The notes beneath the pieces were generated by a model, which had not been told where the DNA came from, made no database searches, and saw nothing but the letters and a program-made list of their open reading frames with translations. A stretch of DNA of 64,000 nucleotides, from positions 2,820,354 through 2,884,353 of the forward strand of contig NZ_CP048878.1 in NCBI RefSeq assembly GCF_011009015.1, in the 5' to 3' direction. The DNA is from Spartinivicinus ruber. GTDB lineage: Bacteria; Pseudomonadota; Gammaproteobacteria; Pseudomonadales; Zooshikellaceae. Shown piece after piece: positions 7,899 to 18,449 of this stretch. The first letter of the stretch is position 1. Each line of letters begins with the position of its first letter. The translations under genes were made by a program, and so were the position numbers.

Positions 7899-10022
7899 CT
7901 AGAAATTAAAGCGATTAATTTTATTTTGTAACTCCGTCGATAATCGGCTGAGCTTATCGCTTTCTTCACTGGCATTGTGTGCTCCGGTTGCTACTTCACC
8001 TGCTACATCGCTTATCGTGGTGATGTTGCGGGTGATGTCTTCGGAAACCGCATGTTGTTCCTCCGCAGCACTGGCAATTTGGGTGGCCATATCGGTGATT
8101 TGACTAATGGCATTCACCACCTGTTCTAATCGGCTGGCAGCAGTTTCAGCTTGAACCACACTCTCTTGAGTCATGGTTTGGCCTCTACTCATGGTTGATA
8201 CGGCTGCTTCTGTTCTTTCCTGTAAGCTATTGATGGTTTGACGGATTTCATCAGTAGAACTCTGTGTGCGACTAGCCAAGGTCCTTACTTCATCAGCAAC
8301 CACGGCAAAACCGCGGCCTTGCTCGCCTGCTCGGGCGGCTTCGATGGCAGCGTTGAGTGCCAGTAAATTGGTTTGCTCGGCAATGGAAATAATAACATCC
8401 AAGATTGAGCTAATATTTTCACTGTCCTCTTTTAATTGATTAATAACCTCTACTGCATCCTCGACTTCTACAGACAAGCGACGAATAGTATTCGCACTGT
8501 CATTAACAATGGACTGGCCTTCTTCAACAGAATGATTGGCATCATTCGCTGAATGAGCTGTTTGTGCTGCATTTTTAGCTACATCATTAGCAGTGGCGGA
8601 CATTTCGTTAATGGCGGTTGCTACTTGGTCAATTTCTTCTCGCTGACGCTGGACTCCATTATTAGTGACTTCAGCAATGTTAGCACTTTGATTAGCTGAG
8701 CCGTTAACTTGCTCAATGGAATGTGCAACATCCTTGATCATAAGCTGAATTTTCTCAATAAATTGATTAACCCAATGGGCTAATGCTCCCACTTCATCAG
8801 CGCGTTTGACATTAATCCGATGGGTTAAATCACCTTCTTGAGAAGACAAGTCTTTAATTAAAGACACCACTTGTCGAATGGGTCTGGCGATAGAGATTGA
8901 CACGCGCCACAGCAATAACAACGAGATAAGGGTGGCAAGCACACCAATGCCCATTTGCAAGAGTAAATTATTATTAAACAGCTTATGTAGGGTTTGCTCG
9001 AAAATATTGAGTTCAGCAAACACAACCGCTTTAGGCACATCAACGATCATGCCCCAATAGGTCTTGGTATTGCCAACACTAAACGGTTTAATTACTCGAA
9101 TATTTTCTCCCGTCTCTTGAATACTGGTTTGACCGGACTGGATCAAACTAATAATTTTATCCCAGTCAGGTTGGCCAGCAACGGGCTGACCAATCTGGTC
9201 AGGGGTAGGGGTTGATGCGGCAACTATCCCTAAACTACTGAGAATAGTGACCTGTCCTTTAGCTTCATAAATCGATTTTTTGAGCTGTAAACTCATCTCT
9301 TGAAGAAAATTCATGGAGTAGTCGATACCGGTCATACCGACAAACTTACCCTCTACAATAATGGGGACGACAAATGAAGTTAATAGGGTCTGGGTACCTT
9401 GAATATCATAGCTGGCAGGATCAATAATACATTCACGCTTTTGGTCTTTAGGGCATAAATACCACTCACTTTGCCTAACGCCATTAGGCTGTTTGGTGGT
9501 GTTATAAAAACTACCTAATGGTCGACTGGCTAAATTACCCGCTGCATTACGATTCCAATAAGGGGCAAATTGCCCGGTATCTTTTTGTGAATGAGCCAAT
9601 TCGTTCGTTTTAAAGTCAGTATCCTTGTTATCAAACTGGTTAGGTTCCCAGCCAGTATAGGCACCTAAAAAATCAGGGTTGTATTCGGTAATGCCCTTGA
9701 GCATGCTTGATACATGTTCTCGACTGTTTTCGGCTTGGTTAGTGAATTCAGAGGCTTTTAATGCTGCAAATGCTTGTGCCAGTGAGCGAGCTGCTACCAT
9801 TGCTTTTTCCATGCGTGTAATCATTATGCCGGTTTGAGCACTGGCAATTGCATCCAATTTTTCTTTAGTAGCCGTTGAAATCAGTTCAGTCGAGTTTTCG
9901 GTGACTAGGGTTTCCACTTGCTTGCTGGAGATAAAACTGTAACCAACAATAGCAGCAATCGCTAAAATTAAGCAGAGACCAGAATAGATTAATACCTGTG
10001 AAGAAATTGATTTGAACTGCAT
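7899..10022 (-). CDS. Methyl-accepting chemotaxis protein with Cache sensor
   Basis: 707 residues from ATG 10022; a TTG 9 bases upstream is the only alternative. TM1 at about residues 8-28, a large periplasmic dCache-type domain (about 35-345; contains [10 protein letters not shown] and [11 protein letters not shown], the usual ligand-pocket strands), TM2 about 350-375, HAMP, then a long signalling coil. The hairpin tip is [20 protein letters not shown] followed by [13 protein letters not shown]. No C-terminal pentapeptide for CheR docking is seen (ends NKINRFNF). Ligand is unknown; dCache receptors often sense amino acids or organic acids. Monocistronic. Confidence 0.95.
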   Translation of the reverse strand: MQFKSISSQVLIYSGLCLILAIAAIVGYSFISSKQVETLVTENSTELISTATKEKLDAIASAQTGIMITRMEKAMVAARSLAQAFAALKASEFTNQAENSREHVSSMLKGITEYNPDFLGAYTGWEPNQFDNKDTDFKTNELAHSQKDTGQFAPYWNRNAAGNLASRPLGSFYNTTKQPNGVRQSEWYLCPKDQKRECIIDPASYDIQGTQTLLTSFVVPIIVEGKFVGMTGIDYSMNFLQEMSLQLKKSIYEAKGQVTILSSLGIVAASTPTPDQIGQPVAGQPDWDKIISLIQSGQTSIQETGENIRVIKPFSVGNTKTYWGMIVDVPKAVVFAELNIFEQTLHKLFNNNLLLQMGIGVLATLISLLLLWRVSISIARPIRQVVSLIKDLSSQEGDLTHRINVKRADEVGALAHWVNQFIEKIQLMIKDVAHSIEQVNGSANQSANIAEVTNNGVQRQREEIDQVATAINEMSATANDVAKNAAQTAHSANDANHSVEEGQSIVNDSANTIRRLSVEVEDAVEVINQLKEDSENISSILDVIISIAEQTNLLALNAAIEAARAGEQGRGFAVVADEVRTLASRTQSSTDEIRQTINSLQERTEAAVSTMSRGQTMTQESVVQAETAASRLEQVVNAISQITDMATQIASAAEEQHAVSEDITRNITTISDVAGEVATGAHNASEESDKLSRLSTELQNKINRFNF

Positions 10023-10234
10023 TGCAAACAACTTTCAGTTAGGTAGGCGGTTAAGCTTGTCAGTTATTGATTGGTTTCAGCTGACAAGCACAAATAATTA
10101 ATAGCAAACTAATATCGCAGTATGGCACATGTTTGACACTTTGCCAGACTGAGACTGACCTCTAAGTCATGGCTTTAGCCTGAGTTTCACCAAGGTTTTA
10201 GTCACAATAGGAAAAAACAGCATGGAGCAAGTGG

Positions 10235-12001
10235 GTGGAAAAACAACAAGCTGCAGAACAAATTGCTGATTTAATCTTAACGGGCTTTAGCCATTATCGT
10301 TTACGTTTCAGTGAAATAACCTTAGGAGCACGACGTCGTTTTGAACGAGCTGCCTGGGGAGAGGTTCAGCGAGCATCCAGTGGGCGAATTAATTTATACG
10401 ATAAAGCCGTTGCTGAAGTCGTGGCTGAATTATACCTGCATGTGCCAGGTGATTATGTGTCATTAGGCATTTGGTGTCATGCCAAGCGAGCTTATCATCA
10501 GTTGATAGCTAGCCGTACTGACTATGAATTAGCTGAAACCTTTTTTAATTCGATTTTTTGCCGGGTATTTCGTCACCATGCCATTAGTAAAGATAGCTTA
10601 TTTGTGCAGTCTTCCTTTACAGCGCCGCCGCTAGGGAGTCAGCAGCCGATTTATAATCGTTATCTACCTCAGCAAGGTTTGGTTGCACTGATTAAGCAAA
10701 TATTAATGGACTATGCTTTTGCTATTCCTTACGAGAATTTACGCCGCGATATCAGTCATATTATTTATTGTATTAAACAGGAAATGGGCGAGGCATTTGC
10801 CAGTGAAACTGCTAGTCATGTGGATATTATCAAGTCAGTTTTTTATCGGAATAAAGCCGCTTATTTAGTGGGGCGTATTATTACTGAAAAGCAGGTAAAG
10901 CCATTTGTGTTGCCATTATTAAATAATGGCCAGGGGGCAGCCTATGTTGATACCCTAATTATGGATCCTGATGAGGTCAGTATTATTTTTAGTTTTACCC
11001 GGTCCTACTTTATGGTGCTAGCGCCCATCCCTTCAGAGTATGTGCAGTTCTTACATGAGTTATTACCCTGGAAACAACGTTATGAATTATACATTTCTAT
11101 TGGTTTTTATAAGCATGGCAAAACCGAGTTTTATCGAGACTTTTTATCCCACTTAGCGCAAACTGATGACCAATTTATTATTGCACCTGGGGTAAAAGGG
11201 ATGGTCATGACAGTATTTACCCTTGCTTCTAGCCAGACGGTTTTTAAAATTATTAAAGACTATTTTGACCCGCCTAAAGAAGTAAATAAAGCAATGGTCA
11301 AAGAAAAATATCAGTTGGTGAAAATCCACGACCGGGTGGGGCGGATGGCAGATACCCAGGAGTTTGCTCATTTTGCCTTTCCTAAAAACCGCTTTGCTCC
11401 GGAATTATTAGCTGAGTTGGAAAATGTGGCTCGTTCGAATTTAACCATTACCGATGATCAAGTGATTATCCATCATTTGTATACTGAGCGAAAAATGATC
11501 CCGCTCAATTTATATATCAAAGAGGTAACAGGAGAGACATTAGCCGCAGTTTTGGATGAGTATGGCAATGCTATCAAACAACTGGCGGCAGCAAATATTT
11601 TTCCAGGCGATATGTTGCTGAAAAACTTCGGCGTAACCCGTCATGGGCGAGTGGTATTTTATGATTATGATGAAATTTGTTATCTAACGGAATGCAACTT
11701 TCGAAAAATTCCGCCACCGCGCTTTCCTGAAGATGAAATGGCTGCTGAGCCTTGGTACTCGGTGGCACCTAATGATGTTTTTCCTGAAGAGTTTGGGGTG
11801 TTTCTTTTTGCTGATCCCAAAATTCGCCAACAATTTATTCAGTTACATCCTGAACTGTTTGATGCTAATTACTGGCAAGAGCTACAACGGCTAATAGAGC
11901 AAGGACAAGTGATGGATGTTTATCCTTATCGGCGGATCAGGCGGTTTAAGCGAAGGCCTGCCAACCAGCTGCAAAAAGGCTCAAAAACAGTACTGAACTA
12001 G
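10235..12001 (+). CDS. aceK: Isocitrate dehydrogenase kinase/phosphatase
   Basis: 588 residues, full length for AceK. This bifunctional cytoplasmic enzyme phosphorylates and dephosphorylates isocitrate dehydrogenase to divert isocitrate into the glyoxylate shunt. N-terminal regulatory part (HYRLRFSEITLGARRRFERA), ATP-binding region APGVKGMVMTVFTLASS with FKIIKDYFDPPKE, and catalytic GDMLLKNFGVTRHGRVVFYDYDE, where the Asp residues bind metal. The start is GTG 10235 (GGAG 8 bases upstream); an in-frame stop at 10208 and the lack of other codons leave no alternative. It stands alone, not beside aceA/aceB, as in pseudomonads. Confidence 0.97.
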   Translation: MEKQQAAEQIADLILTGFSHYRLRFSEITLGARRRFERAAWGEVQRASSGRINLYDKAVAEVVAELYLHVPGDYVSLGIWCHAKRAYHQLIASRTDYELAETFFNSIFCRVFRHHAISKDSLFVQSSFTAPPLGSQQPIYNRYLPQQGLVALIKQILMDYAFAIPYENLRRDISHIIYCIKQEMGEAFASETASHVDIIKSVFYRNKAAYLVGRIITEKQVKPFVLPLLNNGQGAAYVDTLIMDPDEVSIIFSFTRSYFMVLAPIPSEYVQFLHELLPWKQRYELYISIGFYKHGKTEFYRDFLSHLAQTDDQFIIAPGVKGMVMTVFTLASSQTVFKIIKDYFDPPKEVNKAMVKEKYQLVKIHDRVGRMADTQEFAHFAFPKNRFAPELLAELENVARSNLTITDDQVIIHHLYTERKMIPLNLYIKEVTGETLAAVLDEYGNAIKQLAAANIFPGDMLLKNFGVTRHGRVVFYDYDEICYLTECNFRKIPPPRFPEDEMAAEPWYSVAPNDVFPEEFGVFLFADPKIRQQFIQLHPELFDANYWQELQRLIEQGQVMDVYPYRRIRRFKRRPANQLQKGSKTVLN

Positions 12002-12078
12002 ATAGCAAGCCAATAGCAAACAGCTACACTTAGATTACGGTGAGTTGTCATCAAGTTTTGTTGAAATAGGAAAATGGT

Positions 12079-15000
12079 TTGGAGGGCTGCACAGGTTTAC
12101 GCTATTGGATAAGGTTGTGTCTGTGGGGGATTTTCAGTTGCTTGCTTAGTCAGGGGAGCGTGGCGGCTTATCAGGCTCAATTGGTTGATGAGATCAGTGG
12201 CCAGCTGAACCAAATCACCACCACAGAAATTCATCCCAGTGTCAGACAACGGCTTAACCAAGTTGAGCGTTGGAGGGTGGGTACCCTTGCGGATACAATG
12301 CCTCCCTATGTCATTCTCAATGACCGTAATGAACTACGAGGAATTGAGGCCAATTATCTGGCGTTACTCAGTAAACAGTTAGGCATTGAGTTTACGATAA
12401 CTGCTTACTCAACAGTGGAGTCACTGCTAAAAGCAGCTGATAAAAAGCAGGTTGATCTGGTGTTTGCCAGTGAACCTGATAAGCGCTTTCATCGCCGGTT
12501 TACTTTTTTACCTGCCTTAATTCAAGCGCCGATGGGGTTGCTCACTTCCCATCAGGCTAGTGTAGTGACGATTGACGGGTTGCAAAATAAAACGATTGCA
12601 GTACTTGGTCAGCCTGTTTGGTTTCCCTTAGTTAAGTCTCAGTTACCTGAAACGACAACGGTGCGCACCTTTACCTCATTTAATAGTGTGCTAAAGGCAA
12701 TAGAGCGGCGAGAGGTAGTGGGGCTATTAGGGGATAGTGCTATGGCTAATTACTGGCTGAATCAGGTGAATGTGCATAACTGGCAATGGCAGTCTGTTAA
12801 AGGACTGGCCAGTTTAAAGTGGTTCCTTGGTAGCCTACCAGGGGACCAGCCATGGCAAGAGGCACTACAAGCATTTTTAAAACAGTTGAGGGATGATGAG
12901 CGGCAACTGCTAAATGGGCCCTGGTTGAAAGAGGAGGCGGCAATTAGCCGAGGGGCGCTGGCATTAACCCAGGAAGAACAAGCTTGGCTTAAAGCTCATC
13001 CCGTGATCAGGCTTGGGGTTGATCCAAATTGGCCACCCTTTGATGCCTTAGATGCTAAGGGGAATCATATTGGTATTGCTTCTGAATATGCCAAAATTGT
13101 TGGCCAGCGGTTAGGTGTTTCCATTCATGTGGTGAAATATAAAACATGGAGCCAGCAGATCAGAGCCATTCAATATGGCGATATTGATTTATTGGCTGCT
13201 ATTTCCAAAACCCCTAGTCGTGCTCAGAACATGCTATTTTCCAGGCCTTATGCCAAAGTGCCATTGGCAATTGTTACCGCCGTTGATGCTGGTTTTGTTG
13301 AAGGTTTGCAGGATTTAGCAGGCAAGAAAGTGGTCGCAGTGTCGGAGTATGACAGCTTTGAAATGCTACGTTTTGACTATCCTTTTATTCCTCTGATAGA
13401 AACCGACTCTGTTAAAAGTGCTCTGGATATGGTGGCTAAAGGTGAAGCAGAAGCGACTGTTGGCAATTTGGTGGTAATGAGCCAAATGATTCAACAGCAG
13501 TTTTTAGGCAAGTTAAAGATTGCAGCACCCGTTCAAGATCGCTTGCAGGATATTCGATTAGCCGTACGGATGGACTGGCCTCATCTGGTGCAACTGGTTA
13601 ACAAAGTGTTGGCCAGTATGACCCCCCAAGAACATCGTGCTATTCAGCAGAAATGGCTAGCGGTTCGTTATGAGCATGCGGCTAACTGGCGTCAGGTGCT
13701 GACCTATCTGCTGCCTGTGACAATAGTTATTGTAATTGCCTGGGCTTTGATCCTATGGTGGAACAAACGATTATCTGCTGAAATTGACAAGCGTCGTCAA
13801 CTGGAATTACAGCTTTCTGCTCAGTTGGACTTTCAAAAAGTATTACTCGATACCATTCCCAACCCCATTTTTTTCAAAGACCGAGAAGGTAAATACTTGG
13901 GTTGTAATCGGGCTTATGAAGAAGCTTTTGGTATTTATCGAGAAGAGTTGGTTGGTAAGACTGTAATGGAGGTTCATGAAGACCCGATTAAAGCGGATGA
14001 ATACGATGCTGATGATCGCTCACTATTAGATGTTGGAGGTGTAACCCACTGCGAAACCCAGGCTCATTACATTGATGGGGTGGTCCACGATGTGTTGTTT
14101 TGGAAGTCCACCTTTGGTGGCCAGGTGGGCCAGCCTTCTGGGTTGTTAGGGGTAGTGGTTGATATTACGGAACGCAAGGCTACTGAGCGAGCACTTGAGC
14201 AAAGTGAAGAACGGTATCGAAATTTGCTCAGTAATCTGACAGGTGCAGTATTTCGCTATCAGTTGGATGAGCAATCCACAATGTTATTTATCAGTGATGC
14301 CATTGAGTCATTGAGTGGTTACCCTGCAACTGACTTCATCAATAACAAAGTACGAGAGTTTGATAGCATTACTCACCCAGATGATGCAGAGCATTTGAGG
14401 AAACAAGTACATCAGCAAGTATTGCAGCAGCCAACCTATAGCATTGAATACCGTATAGTAGATAAAACTGGACAGTTACATTGGGTCTTTGAGCGGGGTA
14501 AGGCTATTTATGATCATAATAGAGATCCACTCTTCATTGATGGCGTAATTGTTGATATTACTGAGCGTAAAGCTCAGGAAGAGGCACTGGCAAAGGCAAA
14601 AGAAGAGGCTGAAGCTGCTACCCAGGCTAAGTCGGACTTTTTGGCAGTGATGAGTCATGAAATTCGCACCCCAATGAATGGTGTGATGGGGATGCTAGAG
14701 CTGCTTTGTTATACAACGCTACAAGCTGATCAGCAGCGGCTGGTGGATACCATGCGAGACTCTGCCACTGCTCTGATGCAAATTCTTAATGATATATTGG
14801 ACTTTTCCAAAATTGAAGCGGGTAAACTCAAGTTGGATTACCACCCAGTTGACTTCAGTGCACTCCTAGAGTCTGTAGCAGGTACCTTTGCTGCTCAAGC
14901 TATTGAAAGACAGGTTGAGTTACGCCTGTATATTGACCCATATCTGGCAAAAGAAGTGAAAGCTGATAGCGTCAGAATTCGACAAATCTTATTCAATATG

Positions 15001-16548
15001 TTGAGTAATGCTATTAAATTTACGGATATGGGCTATGTCAAGGTAAGCCTAGAGTTGCAGCGGGCTACTGCTCAAACCCAATGGTTAGCATTGATTGTTG
15101 AAGATACTGGAGTTGGCATCAGTCAGGAAAAACAAACCAAATTGTTTGAACCTTTTAGTCAAGCGGAGGCAACCACTACCCGTCGGTATGGTGGCACTGG
15201 CTTGGGGTTAGTCATTTGTCGACGGTTGGCTGCGATGATGGATGGTGAGATTACCCTTTCCAGCACGATCGGAAAGGGAACAATGATTAGTTATAACCAG
15301 CCCTTTGAAATTATTACTCCCAGTAAACCGTCTGTAGTGCTTAATAAACAATCGGTTTTAACACTGGTTCAGGACAGTTTTCTAGCCAATTGTATTGGTA
15401 AATATCTAAGCGCTTGGGGAATGGAGCAAATTAGCCCAAAAGAGTTACCTCGTGCCGCCAGTGATGTACCCAATATTGTCCAGTCAAATCAGGTAAATTG
15501 TATTGTGGCCCAACAATATGTGATCCAACATTACTGGCAGCTAGATGATGAAAGCAGTCAGCATTGGTTTGCTAATTTGGGTGTGCCAATTGTATTACTG
15601 TCACCTAATTATGATCAGCAAATCGAAGAGATAGAAAATGTAGGTGTGAAGTTGGGAGCACAACCTTTGTTTCCCAGCCTCTTTTACCGGGCCTTGAAAG
15701 TGGCATTAGCGATTGAAGATTATTTGGCTGATCGCTTAACGGCAATGCCAAAAGTCGAAGTTCCTAAGTTGGAATTTGCTGGAAAGATTTTAGTCGCTGA
15801 AGATCACCCTACCAACCAGCAGGTCATCAGACAGCAGTTAAAACTACTGGGGGTGAATGCCCATTTGGTTGAAAACGGCGTAGAAGCGCTAAAGGCTTGG
15901 CGGACTGGTGACTATGATTTAATTATTTCTGATTGCCATATGCCTGAAATGGATGGCTATACCCTGACCCAAACCATTCGAGAAGAAGAACAGCAACGGG
16001 GGCAGAGCAGAACGCCTGTTATTGCCTTAACAGCCAGTGCCCTTGCAGGTGATGCCCAAAAGTGCCGGAATGCAGGAATGGATGATTTCATTACCAAACC
16101 GGTAACCATCCCAGAGTTGGGGAAAATTCTTCGTTACTGGTTGGGTAAGACGATAATTAATCAGCGTGATAAAAAAGAGGCTGTTGTACAGCAAATTGAT
16201 GAACCCCCTGATGCTCCTGTTCAGATTAATCAACTCATTTCATTGTTTGGTGATCTGGTATTAGTGAATAAAATGTTGCGGGACTTTATCAGTCAAACTC
16301 AACAAGATGTTACAAAATTAAATCAGTCAGTCGAGGCTCACCAGGCAAAGGAAGTAGCAGAAACGGCCCATCGAATTAAAGGAGCCGCTAAAATTATTGA
16401 GGCAAATACATTAGCGGAGAACAGTCTCTCACTAGAAATGGCTGCGAAGGGAGGAGACTGGTCAGGTATCACTCATTATGCAGATCAAGTGAGTGGTGAA
16501 TTTACCCATTTACAACAATATTTTGATGAACAGTTTAACCAGGAATGA
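12079..16548 (+). CDS. BvgS/EvgS-type hybrid sensor histidine kinase
   Basis: 1489 residues. Signal peptide, two periplasmic SBP_bac_3 Venus-flytrap domains (about 50-280 and 295-530), one membrane segment (about 540-562), two PAS domains (about 590-700 and 712-830), HisKA with the phosphoacceptor H860 (MSHEIRTPMNG), HATPase (N-box NMLSNAIKFT, DTGVGIS, GGTGLGL), a degenerate receiver-like stretch, a receiver with D1285 (ISDCHMPEMDG) and an Hpt domain with H1431 (AHRIKGAAK). It is therefore a complete four-step phosphorelay. The start is TTG 12079, bounded by an upstream stop at 12067, with AGGA ahead. The output partner overlaps its 3' end by four bases. Confidence 0.95.
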   Translation: MEGCTGLRYWIRLCLWGIFSCLLSQGSVAAYQAQLVDEISGQLNQITTTEIHPSVRQRLNQVERWRVGTLADTMPPYVILNDRNELRGIEANYLALLSKQLGIEFTITAYSTVESLLKAADKKQVDLVFASEPDKRFHRRFTFLPALIQAPMGLLTSHQASVVTIDGLQNKTIAVLGQPVWFPLVKSQLPETTTVRTFTSFNSVLKAIERREVVGLLGDSAMANYWLNQVNVHNWQWQSVKGLASLKWFLGSLPGDQPWQEALQAFLKQLRDDERQLLNGPWLKEEAAISRGALALTQEEQAWLKAHPVIRLGVDPNWPPFDALDAKGNHIGIASEYAKIVGQRLGVSIHVVKYKTWSQQIRAIQYGDIDLLAAISKTPSRAQNMLFSRPYAKVPLAIVTAVDAGFVEGLQDLAGKKVVAVSEYDSFEMLRFDYPFIPLIETDSVKSALDMVAKGEAEATVGNLVVMSQMIQQQFLGKLKIAAPVQDRLQDIRLAVRMDWPHLVQLVNKVLASMTPQEHRAIQQKWLAVRYEHAANWRQVLTYLLPVTIVIVIAWALILWWNKRLSAEIDKRRQLELQLSAQLDFQKVLLDTIPNPIFFKDREGKYLGCNRAYEEAFGIYREELVGKTVMEVHEDPIKADEYDADDRSLLDVGGVTHCETQAHYIDGVVHDVLFWKSTFGGQVGQPSGLLGVVVDITERKATERALEQSEERYRNLLSNLTGAVFRYQLDEQSTMLFISDAIESLSGYPATDFINNKVREFDSITHPDDAEHLRKQVHQQVLQQPTYSIEYRIVDKTGQLHWVFERGKAIYDHNRDPLFIDGVIVDITERKAQEEALAKAKEEAEAATQAKSDFLAVMSHEIRTPMNGVMGMLELLCYTTLQADQQRLVDTMRDSATALMQILNDILDFSKIEAGKLKLDYHPVDFSALLESVAGTFAAQAIERQVELRLYIDPYLAKEVKADSVRIRQILFNMLSNAIKFTDMGYVKVSLELQRATAQTQWLALIVEDTGVGISQEKQTKLFEPFSQAEATTTRRYGGTGLGLVICRRLAAMMDGEITLSSTIGKGTMISYNQPFEIITPSKPSVVLNKQSVLTLVQDSFLANCIGKYLSAWGMEQISPKELPRAASDVPNIVQSNQVNCIVAQQYVIQHYWQLDDESSQHWFANLGVPIVLLSPNYDQQIEEIENVGVKLGAQPLFPSLFYRALKVALAIEDYLADRLTAMPKVEVPKLEFAGKILVAEDHPTNQQVIRQQLKLLGVNAHLVENGVEALKAWRTGDYDLIISDCHMPEMDGYTLTQTIREEEQQRGQSRTPVIALTASALAGDAQKCRNAGMDDFITKPVTIPELGKILRYWLGKTIINQRDKKEAVVQQIDEPPDAPVQINQLISLFGDLVLVNKMLRDFISQTQQDVTKLNQSVEAHQAKEVAETAHRIKGAAKIIEANTLAENSLSLEMAAKGGDWSGITHYADQVSGEFTHLQQYFDEQFNQE

Positions 16549-16940
16549 ACACATCAGTTGCTGATCTAACCATTGTTGTGCTGGAAGATCATGAGTTTCA
16601 GCGTAATTATTTATTGTTATTGCTAAAACAGTTGGGTGTTAGTAAATTATTGGAAGCTGAAGATGGTGAGTCGGCATTAAACCTTGTGAGTGAACATAAT
16701 GTCGATGTGGTGATTTGTGATTTAAAACTACCAGGGATGCATGGTGCTGAATTTCTTCATCACTTAGGCAAACGAGGCTTTGAAGGGGGCGTTATTATTG
16801 CCAGTGAAGAGCAACAATCAGTACTAGAGCATAGTTTTCAGGTAGCGAAAATGGTGGGGTTGCAGGTAATTGGTACAGTAGCCAAGCCGTTACGAGCTGA
16901 ATGGTTGGAGAGTGCTTTAACTGGCTTTTGCAGGGAGTAA
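16545..16940 (+). CDS. Single-domain response regulator (receiver only)
   Basis: 131 residues, just a receiver domain: acidic pocket LEDHE at 13-17, phosphoacceptor D59 (VICDLKLPGMHG), and K112 in VAKPL. The usual Thr/Ser after strand 4 is in IASEEQ. There is no DNA-binding or enzymatic output, unlike BvgA or EvgA. ATGA overlap with the sensor kinase gene implies translational coupling and makes it the probable cognate partner. It may act by protein contact, or as a phosphate sink or relay to another Hpt. It resembles the receiver part of VieA/BvgA-neighbour proteins. Confidence 0.88.
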   Translation: MNTSVADLTIVVLEDHEFQRNYLLLLLKQLGVSKLLEAEDGESALNLVSEHNVDVVICDLKLPGMHGAEFLHHLGKRGFEGGVIIASEEQQSVLEHSFQVAKMVGLQVIGTVAKPLRAEWLESALTGFCRE

Positions 16941-17287
16941 TCATATTTTGTTTTTATTAAAATCAAGTATGGATAAAGTGAGTTTTTCTACAAACCCCTC
17001 TATTTCTTTACATTATTAGCTGTATATAAATGTGGACAATTATCATATTAATGGATAGTAATTATTATAGTGATTTAAATTTGATGTTCGATATCTATGG
17101 AGATTTAAATAGTCGTCAAGGCTTATCAGTAAAATTTGCTGAGAATGATTTTGTGTAACAAAAATCCAGTATTTAATTTTCAAGAATTAAACTGGCTAAC
17201 TACAGTATAAGCATTAACCAGTTTAGCTATTCTACCTATTAATACTTAATAGGAATTTATGTAGATTTACAGTTGTAAATTATAAAG
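16941..17287. other. AT-rich intergenic stretch with no recognised element
   Basis: About 350 bases between the convergent receiver gene and the minus-strand gene ending at 17288. One inverted pair is visible, AATTAAACTGGCTAA (17183-17197) against TTAACCAGTTTAGCT (17214-17228), which share AAACTGG/CCAGTTT. This could act as a weak terminator. No ORF, tRNA or repeat-family copy is seen. Confidence 0.35.
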
Positions 17288-18049
17288 TCACTTAAAGTAA
17301 AAACGGACTTCTCCACCGTTGATACTATCACTTATAATTTCACCATTACGATTGGATGGTGTTGGCTTCCTATGGTCATCACCCTTAGTGATGAACTGCC
17401 AGTGCGGACCAGAAGAAACTCTCTGCTCGCTAATATTATCATAAAACTCAACAATAATATTAGTCATAGCAACAGAATCCTGATTAGGATAGCCATCAAC
17501 AGAACCTTTTTTCCATGGTTCAACGCAAAGAATTGGATTATCATAAGGAACTGGAGTGACCAGTTTTATTTGTGTGGGAGTGAAGTAATCTTTTTGATCT
17601 GGAACATCTCCCTTAAAACCTACAAGATAGGTATATTCAGTTCTACCTTCTTTTGGATGAACAGCTACAGACTCAAACTGTATAAAACCTGTGACTGTTT
17701 CGCCAGGCTTAACTGGCAGGTGATGATCGTGGTTAATATAGGAACCGTCAATATTATCCACAACATTAACAACCCACCCGGGAAGATCATCTTTGCTACC
17801 TCTCCCACCTCTTTGCCAAGCGAGTACAGGCTGAATTATTTGTGATCCTTTCCTAGGGCAAACACCATTCCAGATATAAAAGGGGTCAGTTCCATAGGCG
17901 TCTGGATCTGGAAATTGTGGTACTTGCCAAGTAGCTTCAAAATATTTTAAAGAATAATTTTCTGGTACAGCTATCATTGCTAAATAGCTACCATCAACGT
18001 CATGACGTTTTTGATTATCCGGTTGATTTTTTCTATCCATTATATTCAT
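17288..18049 (-). CDS. Unrecognised beta-rich protein, possible peptidase G1/concanavalin-like fold
   Basis: 253 residues (or 250 from a second ATG at codon 4), no signal peptide or membrane segment. The sequence is rich in Trp, Tyr and short strands: EATWQVPQFPDPDA, YIWNGVCPRKGSQIIQPVLAWQ, then VNVVDNIDGSY and SSGPHWQFI. The ordering of a YIWNGV strand followed by IIQPVLAWQ resembles concanavalin-like proteins related to fungal G1 (eqolisin) peptidases. I cannot see the catalytic Gln/Glu pair with confidence. It is isolated between long AT-rich gaps. Function unassigned. Confidence 0.7.
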   Translation of the reverse strand: MNIMDRKNQPDNQKRHDVDGSYLAMIAVPENYSLKYFEATWQVPQFPDPDAYGTDPFYIWNGVCPRKGSQIIQPVLAWQRGGRGSKDDLPGWVVNVVDNIDGSYINHDHHLPVKPGETVTGFIQFESVAVHPKEGRTEYTYLVGFKGDVPDQKDYFTPTQIKLVTPVPYDNPILCVEPWKKGSVDGYPNQDSVAMTNIIVEFYDNISEQRVSSGPHWQFITKGDDHRKPTPSNRNGEIISDSINGGEVRFYFK

Positions 18050-18449
18050 CCTTGAATGAAAATAGAGTCACACACTTAAAGTAGCATAGATTAATGATGT
18101 TCTTATGCAAAATATGTTGTATATAATTATGAAAAATATATATTTTGTTATATATGCTTTTGTGTGGTGAAATTTTTTCTAAAACACGGCTTTTTATAAA
18201 GCTAAGCTCAAAGTGTTTATGGTTTTAGTGAATATAAATCTGTTACGCCAGTTAAAGTTTAAACTAAGCTACAATAGTAAAGTCAGAGCTAGTTTATTAA
18301 GACTAATTTCTTATTTTTCCTATAATTTTCTCTATACCCAGACTTTGAGGTCATCAAATCGTGCGGAGTGGTGCAAGGGACCATAATGTATTGATGCGTG
18401 CCGGCAATGTAAGGGCACGGAGTGTAATTGTGGCTATGGAGGAAAACGG
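18050..18449. other. AT-rich spacer ending in an abrupt GC shift before lemA
   Basis: Divergent upstream region of the beta-rich gene and the lemA pair. Bases 18050-18350 are very AT-rich (runs such as ATATATATTTTGTTATATAT) and hold no gene. At about 18352 composition changes sharply to GC-richer sequence, and a strong ribosome site GGAGGA (18438-18443) precedes the lemA GTG. No conserved operator was recognised. Confidence 0.45.

Noticed and set aside
17372-17845. 157-codon open frame opposite the beta-rich gene
   Set aside because: Antisense shadow. The minus-strand frame has a plausible globular composition, while this one does not.
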